A stretch of DNA of 64,000 bases from G963422745 sp965214285 (GTDB lineage: Bacteria; Actinomycetota; Acidimicrobiia; Acidimicrobiales; Aldehydirespiratoraceae). The position numbers and the translations under genes were made by a program. The stretch is taken from NCBI GenBank assembly GCA_965214285.1, contig OZ243946.1:2108001-2172000 (forward strand). Direction: 5' to 3'. The notes beneath the pieces were generated by a model. The model saw only the letters and a list, made by a program, of their open reading frames with translations, had not been told where the DNA came from and made no database searches. Of this stretch, positions 34,516 through 48,700 are shown one piece after another. Within the stretch, counting starts at the first letter, position 1; each line of letters opens with the position of its first letter.

Positions 34516-36139
34516 GAACCCCAAGCAGGCCGGTCAGGCCGACAAGAGCCAGCGGGCTCAACAGGCTGGGCGGGCCGGCCAAGCCAAACAGGCCCAACGG
34601 GCTCAACAGGGCAGTGAGGCCAACCAGGCTCAACAGCCCAGCCAGCCCCGCAAGGCTGCCGGAGGGCGCCTGGGCAAGAGGCGCTTCGTGTCGCACAAGC
34701 GCCTGGCCGTGGCCGACGCCCTCGGCGTCTTCGGGCTGATCGCCACGGCCTGCGCGCTGATCGGCGCGCCTGACGACCCGGCCGACTCGCTCGTCATGGG
34801 CTGCCTCGCAGCTCTGGCCCTGGCCCTGGGCATCGCCGGCAGGCGCCTGTTCGTGCGCCGCTCGCAGCTAACGCCCGGCCGCGTGCTGGCGGGGCTGGCC
34901 TGGGGCTGGGGCGTGCTGGTCGTCTCGGGCACCGTCGTCTATGTGGCCACAGGCACCGCAAGCTCGCTCGACGGCGCCCTGTTCGAGTCGGCGGCCGGCT
35001 TCTCCACCACCGCCCTGACCGTTGTCGACCCAGCCGAGCTGGGCACATCGATGCAGCTCTTCCGTGCCGGCACGCAGTGGATCGGCGGGGCCATCAGCCT
35101 GCTGGCGGTGACGGTGTCGCTGCCGCTGGTGCTCCGAAGCAGCATCTACGTCCCCAAGGGCCAGGGCAGGCGAGCCGACCGCCTGGCACCGTCGCTGCTG
35201 ACCGGGCGCCGCCGCGTGCTGAGCCTCTACGCAGCGCTCACCACAGCATGCGGGATCGCCTATGCCGTCACCGGCATGGGGGCAACAGACGCGGCCGTGC
35301 ATGCGGCCAGCACGCTCTCGACTGGGGGCTTCTCGAGCCGCGCCGACTCGCTGGCGGGCTTCGGCGCCGGCCCCCAGAGCGTGGCCATCGTCTTCATGAT
35401 CCTCGGCGGCGCCTGCTATTTCCTGTTGTGGAGGCTGCTGCGAGGCCGGGCCGCTCTGGCGCTGCGCGACCCTGAGATCTGGCTGTATCTGGCAGTGATC
35501 GGCGTGGTCACCGCGGCGATCCTGGCCGCGGCGGACGGCATCGGGGTGCGCCACGCCCTGTTCACGGCGGCCTCGGCGGTCAGCACCACCGGCTATGCGG
35601 TCGTCGACTGGACCGCATTCGCGCCGGGCGCGCTGAGCGTGCTGCTGATCGCCACCGCCACCGGCGCAATGGCAGCCTCGGCCGGCGGCGGGCTGCGCAT
35701 CGCCCGGGCCACGGCGCTGGTCTCTTACGCACAGCTCGTGCTGCGCCGCCACCTCGACAAGGGCAGGGTGCTGCTGGTCAAGCGCGGCGGGCGCACCATC
35801 GCGGACGAGGAGCTCGAGCGTCTCACCGGCTACCAGATCGCCCACTTCGGGCTGGTCGCCATCGGCGCCTTCCTGCTGTCGCTCACCGGCGTGGAGTGGG
35901 TGTCGGCGGCATGGGCCTCGGTGTCGGTGATCTCCACGGCCGGCCCGTCGCCGGCCACCGGGCCCTTCGGCGACGCCACGGAGCTGACGGCTGTTGCCCG
36001 CCTGCTGCTGATCCCCGGGATGCTCGCCGGCAAGCTCACGATTCTGCCGCTGCTGGCGGTCGTGGCCGCGCTGCTGCGAGCCCGCACCGTGAGCGCCATG
36101 CGGCTCAAGCGGGCCTTGAGCCGACGAGGGGCGCCGTGA
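34505..36139 (+). CDS. Divergent TrkH-family potassium transporter subunit
   Basis: About 544 residues from GTG 34505 (ATG 34478 also possible), overlapping the trkA end by 11 nt. A Gln/Ala/Lys-rich cytoplasmic N-terminus (KQAGQADKSQRAQQAGRAGQ) precedes 10 or more membrane segments. The four pore loops are recognisable but diverged: SAAGFSTTAL, STLSTGGFSS, SAVSTTGYAV and SVISTAGPSP. The usual GSTxGGIK stretch is here GAMAASAGGGLRIAR. It may form a variant channel or a heterodimer with the canonical TrkH just downstream. Diverged loops make conductance uncertain. Confidence 0.85.
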   Translation: MQAENPKQAGQADKSQRAQQAGRAGQAKQAQRAQQGSEANQAQQPSQPRKAAGGRLGKRRFVSHKRLAVADALGVFGLIATACALIGAPDDPADSLVMGCLAALALALGIAGRRLFVRRSQLTPGRVLAGLAWGWGVLVVSGTVVYVATGTASSLDGALFESAAGFSTTALTVVDPAELGTSMQLFRAGTQWIGGAISLLAVTVSLPLVLRSSIYVPKGQGRRADRLAPSLLTGRRRVLSLYAALTTACGIAYAVTGMGATDAAVHAASTLSTGGFSSRADSLAGFGAGPQSVAIVFMILGGACYFLLWRLLRGRAALALRDPEIWLYLAVIGVVTAAILAAADGIGVRHALFTAASAVSTTGYAVVDWTAFAPGALSVLLIATATGAMAASAGGGLRIARATALVSYAQLVLRRHLDKGRVLLVKRGGRTIADEELERLTGYQIAHFGLVAIGAFLLSLTGVEWVSAAWASVSVISTAGPSPATGPFGDATELTAVARLLLIPGMLAGKLTILPLLAVVAALLRARTVSAMRLKRALSRRGAP

Positions 36140-36161
36140 GCCGGCGAGGGGCGCGGTCGCG

Positions 36162-37730
36162 ATGATCGGCCTCGGCAGACTGCTCTCGATACGGCGAGCC
36201 ACGCAGCTGCAGCGCCGCGGCGCCCGCTGGGCCAACACGCCGCTGCACGTGCTGGGCATCGCCTTGGCGTTCGTCGCTGTCGGCATGCTGGTCACCGGTG
36301 CCCAAGAACGCCTGACCACCGACCGAGACAGCGCCGCCCTGCTCGTATCGGGCGCAGCGACCCTGGCGGTCGGGGCGCTGCTGTGGCTCAAGACCACCCC
36401 CGGCGCCACCCGCAGCCGCGACGTGTTCGCGGCGGTCGGCTGGACCTGGGTGATCGTCACCGTTTTTGGGGCGCTGCCGTTCGTGCTGGCGGGCACCTTC
36501 TCGGCGGGCGGCGCGGGCTTCGCCGAGCAGGTCGTGAACTCGCTGTTCGAGTCTGCTTCGGGTTACTCGGCGTCGGGCTCCACGGTGCTCAGCGACTTCG
36601 ACACGCCAGGGCGGGGCCTGATGATGTACCGCCAGGTCACCCAGTGGTACGGCGGCATGGGCATCGTGGTGCTGGCCGTGGCGGTGCTGCCGTTCCTGGG
36701 CGTCGGCGGGCTCGACCTGATGACAGCCGAGGCGCCAGGGCCGACCTCTGACCGCCTGGCGCCGAGGGTGTCCGAGACCGCCAAGCGTCTCTGGGCGGCC
36801 TATGTGCTGCTGACGGTGGGCGTGGCGCTGGCGCTGTTCGTCGCCCCCGGCCCGTCGCTGTACGACAGCATCGCGCATGCCCTGACCCTGCCGTCCACCG
36901 GCGGCTTCTCGCCGCATGCGGCGTCGATCGGCCATTTCGACAGCGTCGCCGTGGAGACCATCGTCATCGTGGGCATGGTGATCGGCGGCATCAACTTCGC
37001 GCACCATTGGCGGGCCATGCGAGGCCGCTTCGACAGCTACGCACGAGACCCCGAGCTGCGCACGTATGCGGTGCTGCTGGTCGCTGGCACGGTGATCCTG
37101 GTGGGCCTGCTGTGGCTCGACGGGGCCATGTCGCTGGGCTCGTCGCTGCGGGCGGGGGTGTTCAACGTGGTGGCGCTGGGCACCAGCACCGGCTACGCCA
37201 ATGCCGCCGCAGGACCCGGCAGCCCCGCCGACTACGCACTGTGGCTGCCGGCGGGGCAGATGATCCTGCTGTTCTTCATGGTGATGGGCGCATGCACCGG
37301 CTCCACCTCCGGCGGCATCAAGGTGATGCGCGTGCAGGTGCTGTTCGGCCACAGCATCCGCAGCGTGCGCCACACCCGCCATCCCAACGCCGTGCTGCCG
37401 ATCCGCCACGGGCGCAACGCCGTCGCCGAGGACATCGTCAACCGCATGGCCGGCTTCTTCGTGCTGTATTTGCTGCTGATGCTCGCCGGCGTGGTCGCCG
37501 TGAGCAGCCTGGGCGGCGGCATGGTCGAGTCGATCAGCGGGGTGGTGAGCGCCCTGGGCAACATGGGGCCGGCGCTGGGCGACGCAGGGCCGACGTCGTC
37601 GTATGCGGTGGCGTTCTCGCTGCCGGCACGCCTGGTGCTCGCGCTCTACATGATCATCGGGCGCCTCGAGATCTTCCCGATCCTGCTGATGTTCGCAGCC
37701 CCGGCGCGGGCGCTCAGCCGGCGCTTCTGA
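36162..37730 (+). CDS. trkH: TrkH-family potassium uptake channel subunit
   Basis: A 522-residue polytopic membrane protein of normal TrkH length. Pore loops read ESASGYSASGSTVL, TLPSTGGFSPH, GTSTGYANAA and ALGNMGPALG, and the loop GACTGSTSGGIKVMR is canonical. With TrkA it forms the Trk K+ uptake system. It follows the divergent trkH by 22 bp, so trkA-trkH-trkH is one operon. It ends 30 bp before the convergent aminopeptidase gene. Confidence 0.94.
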   Translation: MIGLGRLLSIRRATQLQRRGARWANTPLHVLGIALAFVAVGMLVTGAQERLTTDRDSAALLVSGAATLAVGALLWLKTTPGATRSRDVFAAVGWTWVIVTVFGALPFVLAGTFSAGGAGFAEQVVNSLFESASGYSASGSTVLSDFDTPGRGLMMYRQVTQWYGGMGIVVLAVAVLPFLGVGGLDLMTAEAPGPTSDRLAPRVSETAKRLWAAYVLLTVGVALALFVAPGPSLYDSIAHALTLPSTGGFSPHAASIGHFDSVAVETIVIVGMVIGGINFAHHWRAMRGRFDSYARDPELRTYAVLLVAGTVILVGLLWLDGAMSLGSSLRAGVFNVVALGTSTGYANAAAGPGSPADYALWLPAGQMILLFFMVMGACTGSTSGGIKVMRVQVLFGHSIRSVRHTRHPNAVLPIRHGRNAVAEDIVNRMAGFFVLYLLLMLAGVVAVSSLGGGMVESISGVVSALGNMGPALGDAGPTSSYAVAFSLPARLVLALYMIIGRLEIFPILLMFAAPARALSRRF

Positions 37731-37760
37731 GCTGGGCCTGCCCTGGGACCGGCCGCGGGC

Positions 37761-39119
37761 TCAGCCTCGGAACACCTCGATCAGGGCCGCCTCGAACATC
37801 GCCGGGTCGTGGCTGCCCGACATCTCGCGGGCGCTGTGCATGGCGAGCTGGGCGCAGCCGGCGTCCACCACGGCGATGCCGAGCCGGCCGGCGGCAACCG
37901 GCCCGATGGTGGAGCCGCAGGGCATGTCGCCGCGACTCACGAACGTCTGCAACGGCACGCCTGCACGCTCGCAGGCAAGCCGGAAGGCCGCTCCGCTGAG
38001 AGCGTCGGTGGCGTAGCGCTGCGAGGCGTTGACCTTCAGCACGGGCCCGGCGTTGACGGCGATGCGGTGCTGGGGCTCATGGGCCTCGGGATAGTTCGGG
38101 TGAGTGGCATGCGCCCCGTCGGCAGACACCAGCAGGCTCCGGCTGCGGGCCGCCGAGCGCTGCGCGGCGGTCGACTCGCAGGCCGCCTCGATGCGCTCGA
38201 TCACCCCGGCCAGCAACGGCGACGCCGCGCCGCTGGCAGACACGCTGCCGACCTCCTCGTGGTCGAACAGGCAGATCATCGGCACGTGATCAAGCGCCTC
38301 GCCCCGCACTGCGATCAGCGCCCGGGCCGCCAGGAAGCACGAGAGCTGATTGTCGATGCGGCCGCTCACCAGGAAATCCGAGTCGATGCCGGCCAGCGTC
38401 GCCGGAGCGAGATCGAAGGCCATCGCCTCGAAGGCCACGATGTCTGAGGGCGCTGCGCCCACGAGGTCCGCCAGGTAATCGGCGAACTCGGCGCCGTGGC
38501 CGACCCCCCACACGGGCGCCATGTGGCGCTGGCGATCCAGGAGCAGGCCCTTGGCGGCGATTTCGCGGTCGAGGTGGATGGCCAGCTGAGGCAGACGCAG
38601 GATCGGGCGGCGGTCCTCGAAGAGCCGCGCCTCCAAGCCGTCGAGGCTGTCGCCGGCGTCGAGGCTGCGACCGCTTGCGCCGGTTTCTGGGCCGCCTGCG
38701 CCGTCTGCGCCGTTGCGGAGGACGACCCGGCCGGCCAGTCCCAGCTCGCGGTCCAGCCACGAGTTCAGGAGCGCCCCGCCGTAGACCTCCACGCCGAGCT
38801 GCCGCCAGCCGGCGGAGACGCTGTCGGGGTTGGGCTTGAGCCGCAGGTTGGGGCTGTCGGTGTGGGCGCCGACGGCCCGCAGCGAGGCCGCGCCGTGGTG
38901 GTGCTCGCCGAGCTTCCAGGCCACCAGGGCACCGCCGCTGCGCACGAAGCAAGCGCCGGCCCGTGGCACCTCGTCGCCGGCGGCCAGCTCCGCAAAGCCC
39001 GCATCGCTGAGCAGCCCGGCGACCGTGCGGACGCAGTGATACGGGGTGGGGGAGGCGTCGAAGAGGCCGAGCAGCTCTCGTGCGGTCTCGATCCCGGCGG
39101 GCTGGTCAGGCGGCTGCAT
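37761..39119 (-). CDS. M18 family aminopeptidase
   Basis: A 452-residue cytosolic zinc aminopeptidase that removes acidic or neutral N-terminal residues. Metal and catalytic motifs are AVGAHTDSPNLRLKP, RIDNQLSCFLA, LFDHEEVGS and, near the end, RGDMPCGSTIGPVAA and AMHSAREMSG. Start ATG 39119 was chosen because upstream in-frame sequence antisense to the gltB region lacks coding character. Substrate preference cannot be read. Confidence 0.93.
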   Translation of the reverse strand: MQPPDQPAGIETARELLGLFDASPTPYHCVRTVAGLLSDAGFAELAAGDEVPRAGACFVRSGGALVAWKLGEHHHGAASLRAVGAHTDSPNLRLKPNPDSVSAGWRQLGVEVYGGALLNSWLDRELGLAGRVVLRNGADGAGGPETGASGRSLDAGDSLDGLEARLFEDRRPILRLPQLAIHLDREIAAKGLLLDRQRHMAPVWGVGHGAEFADYLADLVGAAPSDIVAFEAMAFDLAPATLAGIDSDFLVSGRIDNQLSCFLAARALIAVRGEALDHVPMICLFDHEEVGSVSASGAASPLLAGVIERIEAACESTAAQRSAARSRSLLVSADGAHATHPNYPEAHEPQHRIAVNAGPVLKVNASQRYATDALSGAAFRLACERAGVPLQTFVSRGDMPCGSTIGPVAAGRLGIAVVDAGCAQLAMHSAREMSGSHDPAMFEAALIEVFRG

Positions 39120-39173
39120 CGCCCAATGATGGCCGCTGGGGCCGCTGTCGCCTACGCCTGAGCCGCGATGGGC

Positions 39174-39179
39174 TATAGT
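39174..39179 (+). promoter_or_regulatory. Possible -10 box TATAGT for gltBD
   Basis: TATAGT stands out in the 133-bp gap before gltB. It leaves a ~65-nt leader that ends with an AAGGAG ribosome site before ATG 39253. No clear -35 was seen. Confidence 0.35.
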
Positions 39180-39252
39180 CGGCAGTCCACGTGTAGGGCC
39201 AACGACGTCCCGTGCACCCGGTGCCTGAGCAGCCGCGCAAGGAGACGTCGAC

Positions 39253-44214
<4,962 letters not shown>

Positions 44215-44220
44215 GCTGCC

Positions 44221-45681
44221 GTGGCCGACCCGCGGGGCTTCATGCGCCACGGGCGCGAGCTGCCCGAGCGGCGGCCGGTGCCGGTGCGCCTACGCGACTG
44301 GAAGGAGGTCTACACCGACTTCGGCGAGGACCGGCTGCGGGTGCAGGCGAGCCGCTGCATGGACTGCGGCGTCCCGTTCTGCAACCAGGGCTGCCCGCTG
44401 GGCAACATCATCCCGGACTGGAACGACCTGGTGTACCGCGGCGACTGGCGCAAGGCCGCCGACCGCCTGCACGCCACCAACAACTTCCCTGAGTTCACCG
44501 GACGGCTCTGCCCGGCGCCTTGCGAGGCGGCCTGCGTGCTGGGCATCAACGAGCCGCCCGTCACCATCAAGCAGATCGAGGTGGAGATCGCCGATCGAGC
44601 CTTCGCGGAGGGCTGGGCGGCGGCCCGGCCTGCGGCGCTGAGCACCGGCAGGCGGGTGGCGGTGGTCGGCTCAGGCCCGGCGGGGCTCGCCGCGGCCCAG
44701 CAGCTCACGCGGGCGGGCCACGCCGTGACGGTCTTCGAGCGGGCCGACCGCATCGGCGGGCTGCTGCGCTACGGGATACCCGAGTTCAAGATGGAGAAGC
44801 TCCACCTCGACCGCCGCCTCGCCCAGATGACCGCCGAGGGCACCGAGTTCCGTAGCAGCGTCGAGGTGGGCGTCGACGTGAGCGCCGAGGATCTGCGAGC
44901 GGGCCACGACGCGGTGGTGCTGGCCTGCGGGGCGACGGAGGCGCGGGACCTGCCGATACCGGGCCGCGATCTGACCGGCATCCACCAGGCCATGGAGTAC
45001 CTGCCCTGGGCCAACCGGGTCTGCGAGGGCGACATCGACGAGTCGCCGATCACAGCCGCCGGCAAGGACGTGATCATCATCGGCGGCGGCGACACCGGCG
45101 CGGACTGCCTGGGCACCGCGCACCGCCAGGGCGCCCGCTCGATCCACCAGTTCGAGATCATGCCCCAGCCCCCCGACGAGCGCTCCGAGGCCAACCCGTG
45201 GCCGACCTGGCCGCTGATCCATCGCACCAGCAGCGCCCACGAGGAGGGCGGCCGGCGCGAGTTCGCCATCAACACGCTGCGCTTCACCGGCAGCGAGGGC
45301 CGCCTCAGCGGGCTCGACACGGTGGCCGTGGAGCAGCAGTTCAGCGACGGGCGCATGCATTTCGAGCCGGTCCACGGCAGCGAGCGCCGCTTCGAGGCGC
45401 AGCTCGTGCTGCTCGCGCTGGGCTTCGTGAGCGCTGAACACGGCCCGATGATCGAGCAGTTCGGGGTGAGCCTCACCGAGCGCGGCGACGTGGCCCGTGA
45501 TGACCGCTGGCAAAGCGACGTCGACGGCGTGTTCGTGTGCGGCGACATGGGCCGCGGCCAGAGCCTGATCGTGTGGGCCATCGCCGAGGGACGAGCCGCG
45601 GCGGCTGCGGTCGACGAGTGGCTGACGGGCGCCACGTCGCTGCCCTCGCCGATCGAGCCGACCGCGGTGCCGCTGCGCTGA
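44221..45681 (+). CDS. gltD: Glutamate synthase small subunit
   Basis: A 486-residue FAD/4Fe-4S subunit passing electrons from NAD(P)H to GltB. The N-terminal cysteine clusters CMDCGVPFCNQGCPLGN and CPAPCEAAC bind iron-sulfur centres. FAD binding uses VAVVGSGPAGLAAAQQL, and NAD(P)H binding IIGGGDTGADCLGTAHRQG. GTG 44221 lies 6 bp after the gltB stop. Normal length, operon partner of gltB. Confidence 0.97.
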   Translation: MADPRGFMRHGRELPERRPVPVRLRDWKEVYTDFGEDRLRVQASRCMDCGVPFCNQGCPLGNIIPDWNDLVYRGDWRKAADRLHATNNFPEFTGRLCPAPCEAACVLGINEPPVTIKQIEVEIADRAFAEGWAAARPAALSTGRRVAVVGSGPAGLAAAQQLTRAGHAVTVFERADRIGGLLRYGIPEFKMEKLHLDRRLAQMTAEGTEFRSSVEVGVDVSAEDLRAGHDAVVLACGATEARDLPIPGRDLTGIHQAMEYLPWANRVCEGDIDESPITAAGKDVIIIGGGDTGADCLGTAHRQGARSIHQFEIMPQPPDERSEANPWPTWPLIHRTSSAHEEGGRREFAINTLRFTGSEGRLSGLDTVAVEQQFSDGRMHFEPVHGSERRFEAQLVLLALGFVSAEHGPMIEQFGVSLTERGDVARDDRWQSDVDGVFVCGDMGRGQSLIVWAIAEGRAAAAAVDEWLTGATSLPSPIEPTAVPLR

Positions 45682-45748
45682 GGCCTGCCCGGCGGGAGAT
45701 CCGCCCAGGGCGGGCCACGGGCATCGCGCTGAGCGCCCGAACCTGGCC

Positions 45749-48700
45749 TCAGCTTCTGCCGGGGCGTGCGACGGCGCGGATGTACTCCACGGCCACCAGC
45801 AGGATCGTGAGCACGCCCAGGATGTGGTACGCCTCGAACTGCTCGGGCCAGTTGAAGTCCGGCGGGTGCCGGAAGCGCCGCTGCTCGACCATGATCAGCA
45901 GCGAGGCCACGCCGTAGAGCACACCGGCGTACAGCATCGTTAGCCGCCCGAAGCGCCGCGAACGCACTGCGACGAAGGCAACCGCCGCGATCAGCAGGGC
46001 CGCCCACAGATGCGAGGCCAGGTTCAGCGCTGCGAACACCGCCGCGCCCGCAGCCACCGCGCCAGCCCGCAGCGGGGTCAGCCGGGCGGAGTCGTATGCC
46101 CGCCCGTCGAGGGCGATCAGCGTCGGCTGGGTCGGCCCGTCCGCCCGCAGCACGCCCTCGGGCTCCGCGTCGGTCCGGCGGCGGCGGGCGCCGAAGGCCA
46201 GAATGACGGCGACCAGCACGGCCGCCGCCGAGACAGCCAGGGCGATGTCGACCGCACGCTGGGGTGCCCACACGATCTCCGCGGTGCCTGATGCGCCGGC
46301 GGGCAGCCACCACCCGTTGGCGAAGCCGTCGACCAGGACCGGCCCGTCGAGCGCCTCGCCGTCGAGATGCGCCATCCAGCCGTCGTCGTGGCTCTGGCCG
46401 AGCACCAGCAGCCGGTCACGCGGTGCCGGGTCGATCTGCACCCGGTAGCTGGACTCGCCGACTCGCTCAAAGACGACCTCGCCGCTGGCGGCCTGTGACC
46501 CCGCAGCGTCTGACCCGTCGGATCCGACGGCACCCGGGGCCGGCTCGGCTGCGGGGCCGGGGCTGTGCAGCACCAGGCGGTCGACCTCGAACGCCCACGG
46601 CGAACCGTCGGCCCGCTTGGCGGCGACGATCACGGCCACGTCTCCCGCTGCTGTGGGCACCTCGCCGCAGCCGGTCAGGGCGATCTCGCCTCGATTGAGC
46701 GCCGTGCCGGCGGGTGCCTGCAGGCGCACCGGCACGTCGCGCCCGTCGACCGACAGCAGGCCGCCGATGCAGCCGGTGTCGATGTCGCCAGGCGCGGGCA
46801 GCCTCGCAGCGCCGAGGTCTACCTCGGCCACGGCGATCGGCATGTCCACCAGCTCGTTGCTGTACCAGTCCCGCGTGAGGCGGCTCTCCACTTCGTCGAC
46901 CTCGAGGCGCACGCTGCGGGCGCCACGCAGCTCCACCGGCAAGCGCACCCGCTGCAGCGAGCCGTAGGCCGACTCGGCGAGCTTGAGCCCGGTTCCGAAC
47001 ACGCCGCGGTCCTCACCGTCGACGATCACCCGAAACGCCGCGGGGACCGAGTGCAGCTCGTCGACGACCACCCACAGCGCGATCTCCTCCGCCTCGGCGC
47101 GGCCGCCCGACGGCAGGTCGATCTGCAGCCAGGCCCCGCGTTTGTCGTCGAACGGGGTGGTCCAGAACGTGTCGCTGCGACCGTCGAAAGCCGACGCCGG
47201 CAGCGAGCCCAGGTCGCCGGGCAGGAACTCCGACGCCGTGACCACCGCCAGGGCCTCGCCGCCGCGGCCTACGGCGCCTCGCCCCAGGGCCTCATCGACG
47301 ACCGTGGTCGGCACGTCGCTGCGCAGCCGGGCGGTGCCGGTCACCTCGAAGCTGCGCTCGGTCGGCAGCACCACGATGCGCCGCATGGCGGTCTCGGGGT
47401 TGCGCCGCACGGCCTCTTGCGGGTCGGAGCGCTCCCGCGTGAGCACCACGGTCAGGCCGTGGTCGGCCAGCGCCGGGCCCAGCGCGTCCACGAAAGCCCG
47501 CGGCGTGCGGATCGACTCGGTGACCGGCCCCGAGACCGAGGGTGTGATCTCGGCGAAACCGACCCCGAAGACGCCGTCGTACTTGGCTCTCACGGGATGG
47601 TCGAGGTCGGTGATCTCGATGTCGAGCACCTCCACGCTGACCGGGTCGAAGGCCACGGTCTGCCCCGGCGGCAGCCGTGACTCGTCGCCCAGCGCCACCG
47701 TGGCCAGATGCGAGCCGTCTGCGCGGATGGCGATCTCGGTGATCCAGCGGTTCGGTGGCACCGCCGGGTTCAGCGCCACCTGCGGCTGCAACAAGACGAT
47801 CTCGTCGATCACCGTCGGCGATGGGTACGTGAGTCGGATGACCTCGCCGCGGGCCTCCGAGAACGCCGCCACCGCCCAGCGGGTGTCGATGTCGCCGTCG
47901 GCGGCGTACACCGCCCGGTCTGCGGGGATGAACGTGACCGGGTTGCCATATGCCGTGGCGGCCACCGCATAAGGGCCGTCCTGCACCGTCACCGAGCGCA
48001 TGTCGTCCGCGTCATCGCCCAGCGTCGCGGCGACGCCTGCGAAGACCGGCAGCCGGTTGTCGGTCTCGTCGAAGCGCAGCGGCGTCTCGCCCGCCGTCTC
48101 GGTCGCGCCGACGCTCTCGCGTGTCACCCCCCAGCGCCGCGCCCGGCGGCGGTTGGTGTCGGTGATCACCACCTCGGCGCCGCCGGAGGCCACCGCGGCG
48201 CGCAGAGCGTCGTCTACCGCCAGGTCCGCGCCGAAGAACACGCTGCGCTCGGGATCCAGGACGCCTGCGGCCGCGGCATGCACCAGCCCCTCGCCGTCGC
48301 CGACCACCACGGTGGCGCCGCTCAGCTCGCGCAGGCGCACGACCGGCAGCGGGTCGGCCACCTCGTAGCGCACCAGCGCCGCCGGCGCAGGGTGACCGAT
48401 GACGGTGCCCAGGTGCACCTCGTCGAGCATCGTGTGCTCGGGGCCTGCCACGTTGGGCACCCCGTCGCCGAAGGTCTCGGCTCGCCGCAGGCCGGGAGCG
48501 GATGCCAGCAAGGCGTCGAAAGGCGCCGGGCGGGGGGTGCGGTAGCGCTCGTGCTTGAGGTCGGCGCGGTGCAAGATGTCGCCGACCGACATCAGGCGGG
48601 CGATCGGCGCCAGCGAGTCGGGGTCGGCGGAGTTCTCCTGCATCAGGCGGTCGATCCCGGTGAGCAGGTCGGCTGACTCGGCCGATCCGAACGGCACCAG

